Assembly (NCBI RefSeq): GCF_026126405.1
Contig: NZ_JAFMTQ010000001.1
Span: 62,001 to 126,000 of the forward strand
From: Aureitalea sp. L0-47
GTDB taxonomy: Bacteria; Bacteroidota; Bacteroidia; Flavobacteriales; Flavobacteriaceae
Length of the DNA: 64,000 nt
Direction: 5' to 3'
Part shown: piece by piece, positions 32,280-42,069 of the stretch
How positions within the stretch are numbered: position 1 is the first letter of the stretch
Layout of the letters: each line of letters starts with the position of its first letter
Made by a program: the position numbers and the translations under genes
Notes under the pieces: model-generated
The model's input: the letters and a program-made list of their open reading frames with translations, nothing else
Databases searched by the model: none
What the model was told of the DNA's origin: nothing

Positions 32280-34076
32280 ATGGCCGAAGCCTCCGTAAAA
32301 CTTCAGATTTCTACCTTGCCTTCTTCTCCCGGAGTTTATCAATACTACGACAAAGAGGGAAAGCTGTTGTATGTTGGGAAGGCCAAGGATCTAAAAAAGA
32401 GGGTGGCTTCTTACTTTACCAAGCAACACGACAATGCCAGGACGCGCCTGCTGGTTAAGAAAATTGCCGATATCAAGCATATAGTGGTCGCTTCGGAAAC
32501 GGATGCGCTGTTGCTGGAAAACAACCTCATTAAAAAGTATCAGCCACGCTATAATGTGATGCTCAAGGACGACAAGTCCTATCCGTGGATCTGTATCAAG
32601 AAAGAGCGATTTCCCCGTGTGTTCTCCACGCGTCGGCTTATTAAGGATGGAAGTGAGTATTACGGGCCTTACACCAGTATGAAGACCGTACATACCTTAC
32701 TCGACCTCATCAAAGGACTATACCAGCTGCGAACCTGTAACTACGATCTTTCCGAAGCAAAAATAAAAGCGGGCAAATACAAACTTTGCCTGGAATATCA
32801 TCTGGGAAATTGTTTGGGCCCCTGTGAGGGTCTTCAGTCGCTGGAGGACTACGAAGAGAGTATCAGCGCGATACGAAATATCATAAAAGGAAATTTTAAG
32901 GATTCGCTCAATCGGTTCCGGAAGCAGATGAAGGAACTGGCTGCCGATATGCACTTTGAAGATGCGCAGCGAATAAAGGAGAAGATCGAAATTCTAGAGA
33001 ACTACCAATCAAAATCTACCGTTGTAAATCCGAAGATCAGTAATGTAGATGTCTTTTCGATCGTTTCGGATGAGAGCTATGCCTATGTGAATTTTCTTCA
33101 GATTTCCTTCGGAAGTATCATTCGGTCGCATACTATGGAGATAAAAAAGAAGCTGGAAGAGAGCGATGGACAACTATTGGAACTGGCCGCCATCGAATTG
33201 CGGCAGCGATTCAATTCCCAATCGAAGGAGATTTATGTCCCCTTCAGAATAAATTCCGAAGAAGGTGTAAAAGTCACTGTTCCCAAGTTAGGAGATAAGA
33301 AGAAGATCCTGGACCTGTCTGAAAGAAACGCAAAGTACTTCCGGATGGAACAATTCAAACAGGCCAGGATAGTGGATCCGGACAGGCATCAAAACAGGAT
33401 CATGGCCCAGATGAAAAAGGATCTGCGCCTTAGCGAGGAACCACGTCATATTGAGTGTTTTGATAATAGTAATATACAGGGAACTCACCCGGTAGCTGCC
33501 TGTGTGGTCTTTAAGAATGGAAAACCAATTAAAAAAGAGTATCGAAAATTCAATATCAAGACTGTGGAAGGCCCGGATGACTATGCCTCTATGGAAGAAG
33601 TTGTGTACAGACGCTACAAAAGACTTATGAATGAAGAGCAACCCTTGCCACAACTTATCATCATAGATGGGGGGAAGGGACAGTTGTCTTCCGCGCTGAA
33701 AAGCCTGGATAAATTAGGGTTGCGTGGAAAGATTGCGATAATCGGCATCGCTAAAAGGTTGGAAGAATTGTTTTACCCGGACGACCCTATACCTCTCTAC
33801 CTCGATAAGAAATCTGAAACATTAAAGGTTATTCAGCAACTAAGAAATGAGGCCCATCGCTTCGGAATTGAATTTCACAGAAATAAGCGGAGCAAAGAGG
33901 CGTTAAATACAGAACTGGAGACCATTCCGGGAATCGGAGAAAAAACGGTTATACAGTTGTTGAAAGAATTCAAAAGTAATAAACGGATTGCCAAAGCCAG
34001 TTTTGAAGAATTAGAAGCAGTAATTGGCGCTGATAAGGCCAAAAAGATATTTAGTTACTATCAATCGATACAATGA
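32280..34076 (+). CDS. uvrC: Excinuclease ABC subunit C
   Basis: A 598-residue cytoplasmic nuclease that makes both incisions in nucleotide excision repair. The N-terminal GIY-YIG domain (about 12-95) has SPGVYQYYDKEGKLLYVGKAKDLKKRVASYF in family form. A UvrB-interacting UVR region follows (about 205-240, with FEDAQRIKEKIEIL), then the RNase H-like 5' incision domain (RHIECFDNSNIQGTHPVAACVVF, then IIIDGGKGQL) and C-terminal helix-hairpin-helix motifs (LETIPGIGEKTVIQLL). The stop overlaps the patatin gene start by 4 nt. Confidence 0.97.
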   Translation: MAEASVKLQISTLPSSPGVYQYYDKEGKLLYVGKAKDLKKRVASYFTKQHDNARTRLLVKKIADIKHIVVASETDALLLENNLIKKYQPRYNVMLKDDKSYPWICIKKERFPRVFSTRRLIKDGSEYYGPYTSMKTVHTLLDLIKGLYQLRTCNYDLSEAKIKAGKYKLCLEYHLGNCLGPCEGLQSLEDYEESISAIRNIIKGNFKDSLNRFRKQMKELAADMHFEDAQRIKEKIEILENYQSKSTVVNPKISNVDVFSIVSDESYAYVNFLQISFGSIIRSHTMEIKKKLEESDGQLLELAAIELRQRFNSQSKEIYVPFRINSEEGVKVTVPKLGDKKKILDLSERNAKYFRMEQFKQARIVDPDRHQNRIMAQMKKDLRLSEEPRHIECFDNSNIQGTHPVAACVVFKNGKPIKKEYRKFNIKTVEGPDDYASMEEVVYRRYKRLMNEEQPLPQLIIIDGGKGQLSSALKSLDKLGLRGKIAIIGIAKRLEELFYPDDPIPLYLDKKSETLKVIQQLRNEAHRFGIEFHRNKRSKEALNTELETIPGIGEKTVIQLLKEFKSNKRIAKASFEELEAVIGADKAKKIFSYYQSIQ

Positions 34077-36307
34077 AACGACTCCTATTGTTCATATTTC
34101 TCGCGATTTCCGCGGCTCTGAGCTGGGGACAGAACGATACGGAGGATCCCAAGGTTGGATTGGTCCTTTCCGGAGGAGGTGCAAAAGGACTAGCGCATAT
34201 TGGGGCACTTAAGATCATCGAGGACAGCGGTATTCAGATCGATTATATTGGTGGTACCAGCATGGGAGCGATCATCGGGGGTTTATATGCTTCGGGCTAT
34301 TCCGCTCGTCAGCTGGATTCCATCTTCGAGGAACTCGATTTTGACGAACTTATCCAGGATGAGATTCCCAGAAAAGCAAAAACCTTTTATGAGAAGACTG
34401 AATCGGATAAATACGCCGTAACACTGCCCTTCGATGGGTTTAAGGTGAGCTTTCCAAGTGGTTTGTCAAAGGGGCAAAATGTATACAATTTGTTTTCGAA
34501 ACTCACTTCACACATAAGCGAGATCGACGATTTCAGCGAGTTGCCAATACCTTTCTTCTGTGTGGCAACGAATGTGGAGACCGGTGAAGAGATACTACTT
34601 GAAAAAGGGTATTTACCCCAGGCTATTTCTGCCAGCGGGGCACTCCCATCGCTGTTCAGTCCGGTAATCATTGACGACAAAGTGTTGATAGATGGCGGAG
34701 TGAAGAACAATTATCCTGTGGACCAGCTCAGGGCTAAGGGAATGGACATCATTATTGGTGTGGATGTGCAGGATTCCTTAAAGACACGTGAAGATCTCAA
34801 TTCGGCTTTTGATGTGCTTGTGCAGATAAATAATTTTCGAACTATCGAAGATATGAAGTCCAAACGCGAGCAAACCGATGTGTATATCAATCCCAATATA
34901 GATGAGTTTACGGTGGTTTCTTTCGATGAGGGAAGAAAGATAATCGAAGCTGGTGAGGAAGCCGCCGCGGTATATAAAGAACAGTTGGAAGGCATTGCTG
35001 GTAAACAGACTTCCAGAAACCGTGTTCAGGTAGCACTCTCTAAAGAATCTTCTATTTTTATCGAAAGTGTGGAGATAGCTGGAAATGTGAACTACACCAG
35101 GGCATATGTGATGGGTAAATTAAAGCTGAAAGTTCCCGATGAGGTATCCTACGAACGCCTCAGTGAAGGGATTAACAATCTAAGTGCGACAGGAAGTTTC
35201 CAAAATATCAACTATCGAATGGTGGAAACTCCAAAAGGGACGCACAAATTGTATTTTGATCTTCGGGAAAGTGATTCCAGGACGTTGCTGCGATTGAGTG
35301 CTCACTATGACGATCTATATCGAACTGCGGCTTTGATCAATGTTACCAGGAAGCGCCTGTTTACAAATAACGATATTGCTTCTTTCGATTTTATAGTTGG
35401 GGATAACCTGCGCTATAACTTCAATTATTATGTTGATAAAGGATATTATTGGAGCATTGGGTTGAATTCACGTTATAGTTTTTTTGAAAAGGATGTTAAG
35501 ACAGATTTTATTGTTCCTGAAATGATCGAGGATCAAAATCTGCAGCTGAACGAACTACAGCTGAAGTATGGAGATCTTACAAACCAGTTGTATGTAGAGA
35601 CTTTATTCCGAAGGACATTTCTCATCGGTGCCGGGATAGAACATAAATGGTTGCGCTATCTTTCAGAAACCATTGGTATTGATGAAAACAACCTGCCGAG
35701 AACAGTTTTTGAGAATACTAACTATTTCGGAGTTTACGGCTATTTGAGATACGATACCATGGACAATACGTTTTTTCCAAGCCAGGGTATAGTCCTGGAT
35801 GGGGATTTTCACTTCTATGGTTTTGCTAATGGAAGTAATGAAAATTTCGAGGAATTCTCTATCGCCAAGGCAAACTTAGCATACGCATTGGAGATCTCAG
35901 ACGATTTCACCATGGTGTTGTCCACCGAGGGAGGTTTTAAGATTGGAGGAAGAAATACACGTTCGCTGGATTTCTTCGTAGGGGGTTATGGGTTTCAACA
36001 GATCAATAATATTGTGCCTTTGTACGGCTATGAGGCATTGAGCATAAGGGGCGACACCTATCTCAAAAGTGCAGTAACCTTCGACTACGAGTTTGTAAAG
36101 AACAATCACCTCAACCTCTCGGCCAATATCAGTAACGTTGGAGATCGTTTATTTGAAACCGGTAACTGGATAGACGAGATCGACTATAGAGGATATGCAA
36201 TAGGCTACGGAATGGAAACATTTCTCGGTCCTTTAGAGTTAAAATATGCCTACTCCCCTGAAGTAGATAACGGCGAATGGTATGTGCGTATCGGCTTCAG
36301 TTTTTAA
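34073..36307 (+). CDS. Patatin-like phospholipase with POTRA and beta-barrel (type Vd secretion-like)
   Basis: A 744-residue outer-membrane protein. Signal peptide to about residue 20; patatin domain 25-330 with oxyanion GGGAKG (34-39), nucleophile Ser63 in GTSMG and Asp207 in DGG, a complete Ser-Asp dyad. A POTRA-like module follows (about 340-420, SIFIESVEIAGNVNYTRAYVMG), then a BamA-like 16-strand barrel ending VRIGFSF. This order matches PlpD/FplA, the type Vd autotransporters. It should cleave phospholipids at or outside the cell surface. Its ATG overlaps the uvrC stop (ATGA), an odd pairing with DNA repair. Confidence 0.9.
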   Translation: MKRLLLFIFLAISAALSWGQNDTEDPKVGLVLSGGGAKGLAHIGALKIIEDSGIQIDYIGGTSMGAIIGGLYASGYSARQLDSIFEELDFDELIQDEIPRKAKTFYEKTESDKYAVTLPFDGFKVSFPSGLSKGQNVYNLFSKLTSHISEIDDFSELPIPFFCVATNVETGEEILLEKGYLPQAISASGALPSLFSPVIIDDKVLIDGGVKNNYPVDQLRAKGMDIIIGVDVQDSLKTREDLNSAFDVLVQINNFRTIEDMKSKREQTDVYINPNIDEFTVVSFDEGRKIIEAGEEAAAVYKEQLEGIAGKQTSRNRVQVALSKESSIFIESVEIAGNVNYTRAYVMGKLKLKVPDEVSYERLSEGINNLSATGSFQNINYRMVETPKGTHKLYFDLRESDSRTLLRLSAHYDDLYRTAALINVTRKRLFTNNDIASFDFIVGDNLRYNFNYYVDKGYYWSIGLNSRYSFFEKDVKTDFIVPEMIEDQNLQLNELQLKYGDLTNQLYVETLFRRTFLIGAGIEHKWLRYLSETIGIDENNLPRTVFENTNYFGVYGYLRYDTMDNTFFPSQGIVLDGDFHFYGFANGSNENFEEFSIAKANLAYALEISDDFTMVLSTEGGFKIGGRNTRSLDFFVGGYGFQQINNIVPLYGYEALSIRGDTYLKSAVTFDYEFVKNNHLNLSANISNVGDRLFETGNWIDEIDYRGYAIGYGMETFLGPLELKYAYSPEVDNGEWYVRIGFSF

Positions 36308-36469
36308 GAGTTAGATAACCCCAACGCGTTAAAAATTTTACGATATTTGTTGAATGGCAGTAAAAATCTGGAAATATTTACTCCTTCATCTAAAATTCCT
36401 TATCAAGAGAAATCCGGAGTGATACGTTTTACTACCTCTCAAGTAAGTATTAACGTAAATTAAATAAAC

Positions 36470-37627
36470 ATGCCACTTTATCATAAATTAGGGAAAATAC
36501 CTCCCAAACGACACACACAGTTTCGCAAGGAGGATGGTTCTCTTTATGCCGAACAACTTTTTGGCACTATTGGATTCGATGGAATGTACAGCAATCTGTA
36601 CCACGAACACCGACCAACCCAGGTGATCGATATTCGGGATCAATACAGCGTAGCACCAAAAATTGCAAAGGCGAATAATTTGCAATCCTACAGGCTCAGG
36701 GGCTTCCAGGTTCCCGCGGAAGACGACTACCTGGACAGCAGGAAGGTTGTTTTAACCAACAGCGATTGTAACATCATCCTGAGCGCACCTAAGAAGTCAC
36801 TTCGGGATTATTTCTACAAGAATACCGACGCCGATGAACTGATCTTCATACACAAGGGTAGTGGAAAGCTTAGAACCTTTATGGGGAACCTGGATTTTAA
36901 ATACGGGGACTATTTGTTGGTCCCACGAGGAATGATCTACCAGGTGGATTTCGACACCGAGGACAACCGACTGTTCATTGTGGAATCCTACAGCCCGATC
37001 TATACACCTAAGCGCTACCGCAACTGGTTCGGCCAGTTGCTGGAACATTCACCGTTCTGTGAAAGGGATATCAGGAAACCTCAGGAGCTGGAAACCTTCA
37101 ATGAGCAAGGAGAGTTCCTTATGAAGGTGAAAAAGCAGGATGAGATCATTGAGATGGTATACGCTACCCATCCCTTTGACGTAGTAGGGTATGACGGATA
37201 TAACTATCCCTATGCTTTCTCTATTCACGATTTCGAACCTATCACCGGAAGAATTCATCAACCACCACCGGTACACCAGACTTTCGAAACAGACACTTTC
37301 GTGGTTTGCAGCTTTGTACCACGATTGTATGACTATCACCCGGATAGTATTCCGGCGCCCTACAATCACAGTAACATCGACAGCGATGAGGTATTGTACT
37401 ATGTGGACGGAGACTTCATGAGCAGGAACGATATCGATGCAGGTCATATATCATTGCATCCTGCCGGAATACCGCACGGACCGCACCCTGGAGCAACCGA
37501 ACGAAGCATCGGGCAGGTAAAGACCGACGAGCTTGCCGTTATGGTAGATACTTTCAAACCTTTGAAAGTGACCGAAGAAGCCTTAAAGATTGCCGACGAC
37601 ACTTATTTTCAGTCGTGGCTTGATTAA
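36470..37627 (+). CDS. hmgA: Homogentisate 1,2-dioxygenase
   Basis: A 385-residue cytoplasmic iron enzyme opening the ring of homogentisate to maleylacetoacetate in tyrosine breakdown. The C-terminal active-site region has NHSNIDSDEVLYYVDGDF (iron Glu) and HPAGIPHGPHPG (iron His), and the phrase RGFQVPAEDDYLDSRKV fits the bacterial family. It is followed by hppD after 86 nt on the same strand; HPPD makes its substrate. A TACGTTTT box at 36423-36430 is a weak promoter candidate. The next pathway enzymes (maleylacetoacetate isomerase, fumarylacetoacetase) are not in the window. Confidence 0.94.
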   Translation: MPLYHKLGKIPPKRHTQFRKEDGSLYAEQLFGTIGFDGMYSNLYHEHRPTQVIDIRDQYSVAPKIAKANNLQSYRLRGFQVPAEDDYLDSRKVVLTNSDCNIILSAPKKSLRDYFYKNTDADELIFIHKGSGKLRTFMGNLDFKYGDYLLVPRGMIYQVDFDTEDNRLFIVESYSPIYTPKRYRNWFGQLLEHSPFCERDIRKPQELETFNEQGEFLMKVKKQDEIIEMVYATHPFDVVGYDGYNYPYAFSIHDFEPITGRIHQPPPVHQTFETDTFVVCSFVPRLYDYHPDSIPAPYNHSNIDSDEVLYYVDGDFMSRNDIDAGHISLHPAGIPHGPHPGATERSIGQVKTDELAVMVDTFKPLKVTEEALKIADDTYFQSWLD

Positions 37628-37713
37628 CCTAAACAATAATTTTTCTTCCGAAGAGATTTGAACGATAGAGGAAATGACGAAAGATCAGAAAGGAAGAACA
37701 AAACTTAAAAAAG

Positions 37714-38874
37714 ATGAGTAAAGAAGTAAAATCCGTTGACTACGGACTAGAAAAAATATTTGAGGGAGCCCAGGATTTCTTACCACTACTGGGTACCGAT
37801 TACGTTGAATTTTATGTTGGGAACGCCAAGCAGTCGGCGCACTACTACAAAACGGCTTTCGGCTTTCAATCCTACGCTTATAAAGGTCTGGAGACAGGTT
37901 CAACCGATTCAGTAAGCTATGTACTGAAGCAAGACAAGATAAGGCTGGTACTAACCACTGCACTAAACAGCGAATCGCCCATTAACGACCATATCGTAAA
38001 ACACGGTGATGGCGTGAAGGTGATCGCGCTTTGGGTAGAAGATGCTCGCAAAGCCTGGGAAGAGACAACCAGTAGGGGAGCTAAATCCTATATGGAACCG
38101 GTGATTGAAAAAGATGATGATGGAGAAGTGGTGCGATCTGGGATTTACACTTACGGAGAAACGGTTCATATGTTTGTGGAGCGCAAGAACTACAATGGTG
38201 TTTTCCTTCCGGGATTCCGGAAGTGGGAATCAGATTATAACCCGTCTCCTACAGGATTGAAATTCATCGATCACATGGTAGGAAACGTAGGCTGGGGAGA
38301 GATGAACAAGTGGGTGAAATGGTACGAAGAAGTGATGGGATTTGTAAACTTCCTTTCTTTCGACGACAAGCAGATCCACACCGAATACTCTGCCCTGATG
38401 AGTAAGGTAATGAGTAATGGCAATGGACGGATCAAGTTTCCAATCAATGAACCTGCCGAGGGAATCAAGAAATCGCAAATTGAGGAATATCTTGACTTCT
38501 ATGAGGGATCTGGTGTGCAGCACCTTGCACTGGCAACAGACGATATTATTAAAACCGTGGCAGAATTGAAAGCCAGAGGTGTGGAATTCCTGCCACCTCC
38601 ACCTCAGACATACTACGATGAGATTCCGGGACGTTTAGGAGAACACATGGAGATGATGAAAGAAGATCTAAAGGAACTTCAGAAGTTGTCCATCCTGGTA
38701 GACGCAGACGAAGAAGGGTACCTATTGCAAATATTTACCAAGCCTGTTGAAGACAGGCCTACCCTTTTCTATGAGATCATTCAGCGAATGGGAGCTAAAG
38801 GATTTGGAGCCGGTAACTTCAAGGCCCTGTTCGAGTCAATTGAAAGAGAACAGGCTATGCGTGGTACCTTATAG
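37714..38874 (+). CDS. hppD: 4-hydroxyphenylpyruvate dioxygenase
   Basis: A 386-residue cytoplasmic Fe(II) enzyme converting 4-hydroxyphenylpyruvate to homogentisate. Two vicinal-oxygen-chelate domains: the N-terminal begins DYVEFYVGNAKQSAHYY, and the C-terminal catalytic domain carries iron ligands in FIDHMVGNV (His), VQHLALATDDI (His) and TLFYEIIQR (Glu). The C-terminal FGAGNFKALFESIEREQ is the lid helix typical of HPPD. Directly upstream is homogentisate dioxygenase, giving two consecutive tyrosine-catabolic steps. Ends with a good terminator. Confidence 0.96.
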   Translation: MSKEVKSVDYGLEKIFEGAQDFLPLLGTDYVEFYVGNAKQSAHYYKTAFGFQSYAYKGLETGSTDSVSYVLKQDKIRLVLTTALNSESPINDHIVKHGDGVKVIALWVEDARKAWEETTSRGAKSYMEPVIEKDDDGEVVRSGIYTYGETVHMFVERKNYNGVFLPGFRKWESDYNPSPTGLKFIDHMVGNVGWGEMNKWVKWYEEVMGFVNFLSFDDKQIHTEYSALMSKVMSNGNGRIKFPINEPAEGIKKSQIEEYLDFYEGSGVQHLALATDDIIKTVAELKARGVEFLPPPPQTYYDEIPGRLGEHMEMMKEDLKELQKLSILVDADEEGYLLQIFTKPVEDRPTLFYEIIQRMGAKGFGAGNFKALFESIEREQAMRGTL

Positions 38875-38890
38875 GTTGTAACGTAGTAAG

Positions 38891-38919
38891 AACTCCATCG
38901 TCTAAAAGGTGGAGTTTTT
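38891..38919 (+). terminator. Intrinsic terminator after hppD
   Basis: AACTCCATC pairs with GGTGGAGTT (one G-T) around an 8-nt loop, with the T-run at 38915-38919. Confidence 0.8.
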
Positions 38920-38929
38920 ACTTTGGCAC

Positions 38930-38951
38930 CGTAGTTGTATTTTAAACTACG
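38930..38951. repeat. 7-bp inverted repeat ahead of DUF3108 gene
   Basis: CGTAGTT (38930-38936) and AACTACG (38945-38951) are exact reverse complements, 21 nt before the ATG. Possible operator. Confidence 0.4.
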
Positions 38952-38971
38952 AATGAAAAAATACTTATGTT

Positions 38972-39742
38972 ATGAAAAAGCTAGTTGCGCTTTTTTTATT
39001 CTTATCAATCACTACTGTTTTTCCCCAGAAACAGGCATATGGTGATGGAGAATGGTTTAAGTTCAGGGTGCATTACGGATTTGTGACCGCTGGTTACGGA
39101 ACACTTGAAGTGCAGAATGATTATCTCGATGGTCGGAGTGTATATCATGTTAAGGGAGAAGGTAAGACCACTGGTTTGTCCAAATTTTTCTTTCGGGTGG
39201 AAGACTATTACGAGTCTTATATCGATAAATACAACGACCGCCCTTATCGATTCATTCGAGACATAGACGAAGGAGGTCATACAAAGGATATACAGATTGA
39301 TTTCGATCACGAGTCGGGACAGGCACTGGTTCACAATAAGAAACACCAAACGAAGGAATTGGTTAGTTTTCCCGCTGATGCCCAGGATATGGTTTCAGCC
39401 TTCTATTACCTTCGGAATAATTTAGACGTTAAAACCATAACCGAAGGAGAAACGATAGACATGAATATGTTCTTCGATAAGGAAAACTATAAATTCCGAC
39501 TCAAATTCTTGGGTAGGGAAACCTTAAAAACTAACTTTGGAAAAGTACGCTGCCTGGTATTCAGGCCTTATGTTCAAGCCGGAAGAGTCTTTAAGGAAAA
39601 AGAGAGTCTTACGGTGTGGGTGAGTGATGACGATAATAAGATCCCCCTCCTCATAAAAGCTGAGTTGGCCGTGGGTTCTCTGAAAGCCACTTTGACCGAA
39701 TTCAAAGGTCTTCAGCATTCATTTAAAATACTTGTAGATTAA
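38972..39742 (+). CDS. DUF3108 exported protein
   Basis: A 256-residue protein with signal peptide MKKLVALFLFLSITTVFPQ, then a LolA-like beta fold matching DUF3108: GEWFKFRVHYGFVTAGYGTLEV, YYESYIDKYNDRPYRFIRDI, and VSFPADAQDMVSAFYYLRN. Periplasmic, function unknown. It is 9 nt upstream of tryptophan 2,3-dioxygenase and 18 nt from that gene to the M23 peptidase, so all three likely form one transcript. Confidence 0.85.
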   Translation: MKKLVALFLFLSITTVFPQKQAYGDGEWFKFRVHYGFVTAGYGTLEVQNDYLDGRSVYHVKGEGKTTGLSKFFFRVEDYYESYIDKYNDRPYRFIRDIDEGGHTKDIQIDFDHESGQALVHNKKHQTKELVSFPADAQDMVSAFYYLRNNLDVKTITEGETIDMNMFFDKENYKFRLKFLGRETLKTNFGKVRCLVFRPYVQAGRVFKEKESLTVWVSDDDNKIPLLIKAELAVGSLKATLTEFKGLQHSFKILVD

Positions 39743-39751
39743 CAATCTAGC

Positions 39752-40684
39752 ATGGAAATACAACCCGAAACCAAAAAACTTCTAGAACAGCTTCAGAAAA
39801 AATACGATGCTATCGATCAGGATCTTGATACGCATCTTGAAGGGCTCCTTTACGGAGAGCCCATGACATACTGGGATTATATCCAGACGGACGCTCTGTT
39901 GAACCTCCAGGTTCAGCGCACTACTTTACCGGATGAAATGGTTTTCATCATGTATCACCAGATCAACGAGCTGCTATTCAAAATGATATTGTGGGAAATT
40001 CAACAGGTATCCCACCACGATAATTTAAAAGTGAAGTTCTTTTCTGAAAGGTTATTGCGAATAAGCCGCTATTTCGATATGCTCACCTCTTCTTTCGAGA
40101 TCATGACTGAAGGAATGGAAGTGGAGCAGTACCTGAAATTCAGAAACACACTTGCGCCGGCCAGTGGGTTCCAAAGTGCACAGTACCGAAAGATCGAATT
40201 TTCATCTACGGACCTTATTAACCTTATTGATCCCCGTTTTAGGGAAACCATCGACCGCGAAACGCCCTACGAACACGCTTTAGAACATTTGTACTGGCAA
40301 GCCGCTGGCAAGGATTACAAGACAGGTAAGAAGAGTTACTTATTGTCCGCTTTTGAAGAGAAATATAAAAACGAATTCATAGCCTTTACAAAAGAATATA
40401 ATACCATAAATTTGTATGCGAAGTTCAAAGGCCTGCCAGAAGAGGTGCAACAGGACCCCGAATTGAGGAAGGCGATGAGACATTACGACCGAACAGTAAA
40501 TATCAAATGGGTCATGGCGCATTACAACACAGCGAAGAAATACCTCAACCACGGTAATGAACCGGAAGAAGCAACAGGTGGAAGCGATTGGGCCAAATAT
40601 ATGTTACCGAAATATCAGAGAAGAATATTCTTTCCTGATGTTTGGACGAAGGAGGAACTTGCCAATTGGGGCAAAGATGTGTAG
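39752..40684 (+). CDS. Tryptophan 2,3-dioxygenase family protein
   Basis: A 310-residue cytoplasmic haem enzyme family, first step of the kynurenine pathway. Family signatures are MTYWDYIQTDALLNLQ, MVFIMYHQINELLFKMIL (distal His) and FRNTLAPASGFQSAQYR (about 130-147). The proximal haem His is likely in WVMAHYNTAKKYL, and ATGGSDWAKYM is the substrate-loop GTGG-like segment. Together with tnaA at 3926 the cell has two tryptophan-degrading routes. No other kynurenine genes are nearby. Confidence 0.88.
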   Translation: MEIQPETKKLLEQLQKKYDAIDQDLDTHLEGLLYGEPMTYWDYIQTDALLNLQVQRTTLPDEMVFIMYHQINELLFKMILWEIQQVSHHDNLKVKFFSERLLRISRYFDMLTSSFEIMTEGMEVEQYLKFRNTLAPASGFQSAQYRKIEFSSTDLINLIDPRFRETIDRETPYEHALEHLYWQAAGKDYKTGKKSYLLSAFEEKYKNEFIAFTKEYNTINLYAKFKGLPEEVQQDPELRKAMRHYDRTVNIKWVMAHYNTAKKYLNHGNEPEEATGGSDWAKYMLPKYQRRIFFPDVWTKEELANWGKDV

Positions 40685-40702
40685 CTAGAAATTGAAAACA
40701 AC

Positions 40703-41926
40703 TTGAAAAAACTAATCCTTTTACTCCCCTTATTATTCTTATTCCTTGCCTGTAGTACTGATGTCAAGGAAGATACAGAGATTGAAATCGAACCCGTTCC
40801 GGATATAATAGAAGAATACGGCTACGTCCTGAATGACTTCAACGTAGTTCGTGATACCGTGCGTCCCGGAGACACCTTCGGAGGTATACTCGACGCCCAC
40901 GGTGTTACCCAGGATAAGATATTTGCAGTTGCCACCAGGTTTAAAGACAGTTTCGACGTAAGGAGGATGGTTGCCGGAAAACCTTATGTCTTGCTCAATT
41001 CCAAAGATTCATTGAACCAAACCCAGGTGTTTATCTACGAGAAGAACAGGGTGGACTACGCGGTTGTTGATCTAAGGGACAGTATTACCGCCTTCAACAA
41101 TAAAAAACCTGTAGATTATATAGAGAAATCTGCATCGGGGGTGATCACCAGTTCGCTTTATCAGACCATGGCGGACAATGACCTGAGTCCCTATATGAGT
41201 GAACGACTTGCAGATATTTATGCCTGGACGATAAACTTCTTCGCTATTCAGCCCGGAGATCGTTTCCGTGTGGTGTATACTGAAAAGTATATCAATGATA
41301 CCATATCTGCCGGATTGGGAGAGATCAAAGCGGCCTATTTCGAACACAAAGGGAGACCGCTCTATGCCTTCCAGTTTGTTGGAGATACCGTGAATCAGAT
41401 ACCCGATTTTTACGACGAGAAAGCTGAGAACTTGAGAAGAGCCTTTTTGAAAGCACCTGTTAAATTCAGTAGAATCTCTTCCCGCTACAACCTGAAACGT
41501 CGCATCAAGTATTACGGATACAAACTAAGGCCCCACAAGGGAACTGATTTTGCTGCGAATATCGGGACGCCAATCTTAGCTACTGCGGATGGTACCGTTA
41601 CCAAATCCGAACGACGAGGAGGAAACGGAAACTATGTAAAAATCAAACACAATAGCACCTACGACACCCAATACCTTCACATGAAGAGCCGCAATGTAAA
41701 GGTTGGTGATTTTGTACGACAGGGGGATGTTATTGGCTGGGTGGGAATGACCGGAAATACCGGTGGACCCCATGTTTGTTACCGATTCTGGAAAAATGGC
41801 CGTCAGGTGGATCCATTCAAGGAAGATCTGCCAACTTCAGAGCCATTATCGGAGCGGTTACAGCCACAATTCTTCGAATTTATCGCTCCTCTTAGGGAGA
41901 AATTGGACTGCATTTCTTTCGATTAA
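40703..41926 (+). CDS. M23 family peptidoglycan endopeptidase lipoprotein (TTG start)
   Basis: A 407-residue protein. The TTG at 40703 begins a lipoprotein signal (KKLILLLPLLFLFLACS, lipobox Cys at 17), with no nearby ATG. A middle region (about 45-240) resembles the OapA/LysM-like N-terminal domain of M23 peptidases (RPGDTFGGILDAHGV). The LytM domain (about 255-375) has HKGTDFAA (His and Asp zinc ligands) and GGPHVCYRFW (third His), so the site is complete. Likely cleaves peptidoglycan cross-links in the periplasm. Last in the DUF3108/TDO/M23 unit. Confidence 0.92.
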   Translation: MKKLILLLPLLFLFLACSTDVKEDTEIEIEPVPDIIEEYGYVLNDFNVVRDTVRPGDTFGGILDAHGVTQDKIFAVATRFKDSFDVRRMVAGKPYVLLNSKDSLNQTQVFIYEKNRVDYAVVDLRDSITAFNNKKPVDYIEKSASGVITSSLYQTMADNDLSPYMSERLADIYAWTINFFAIQPGDRFRVVYTEKYINDTISAGLGEIKAAYFEHKGRPLYAFQFVGDTVNQIPDFYDEKAENLRRAFLKAPVKFSRISSRYNLKRRIKYYGYKLRPHKGTDFAANIGTPILATADGTVTKSERRGGNGNYVKIKHNSTYDTQYLHMKSRNVKVGDFVRQGDVIGWVGMTGNTGGPHVCYRFWKNGRQVDPFKEDLPTSEPLSERLQPQFFEFIAPLREKLDCISFD

Positions 41927-41951
41927 TACAAATTTTTCATTGTTAACAAAG

Positions 41952-41968
41952 CTGTTACTAACTAACAG
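41952..41968. repeat. 6-bp inverted repeat in TonB receptor upstream region
   Basis: CTGTTA and TAACAG around a 5-nt loop, 26 nt after the M23 stop. No T-run. Confidence 0.3.
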
Positions 41969-42069
41969 TCAGTTTATCAGCACATTAGGTTTTATAAATT
42001 AACTTTACGTTAGGGTTAGTTATTAATATTTTCTTAATGTAAAAATTACTCTAAGAAGATTTTAGGTAG

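Noticed and set aside
36354-36422. 22-codon ORF (MAVKIWKYLLLHLKF...) before hmgA
   Set aside because: Short, in a region without a good promoter or conserved pattern that I can see; could be chance. Comparative data would be needed.
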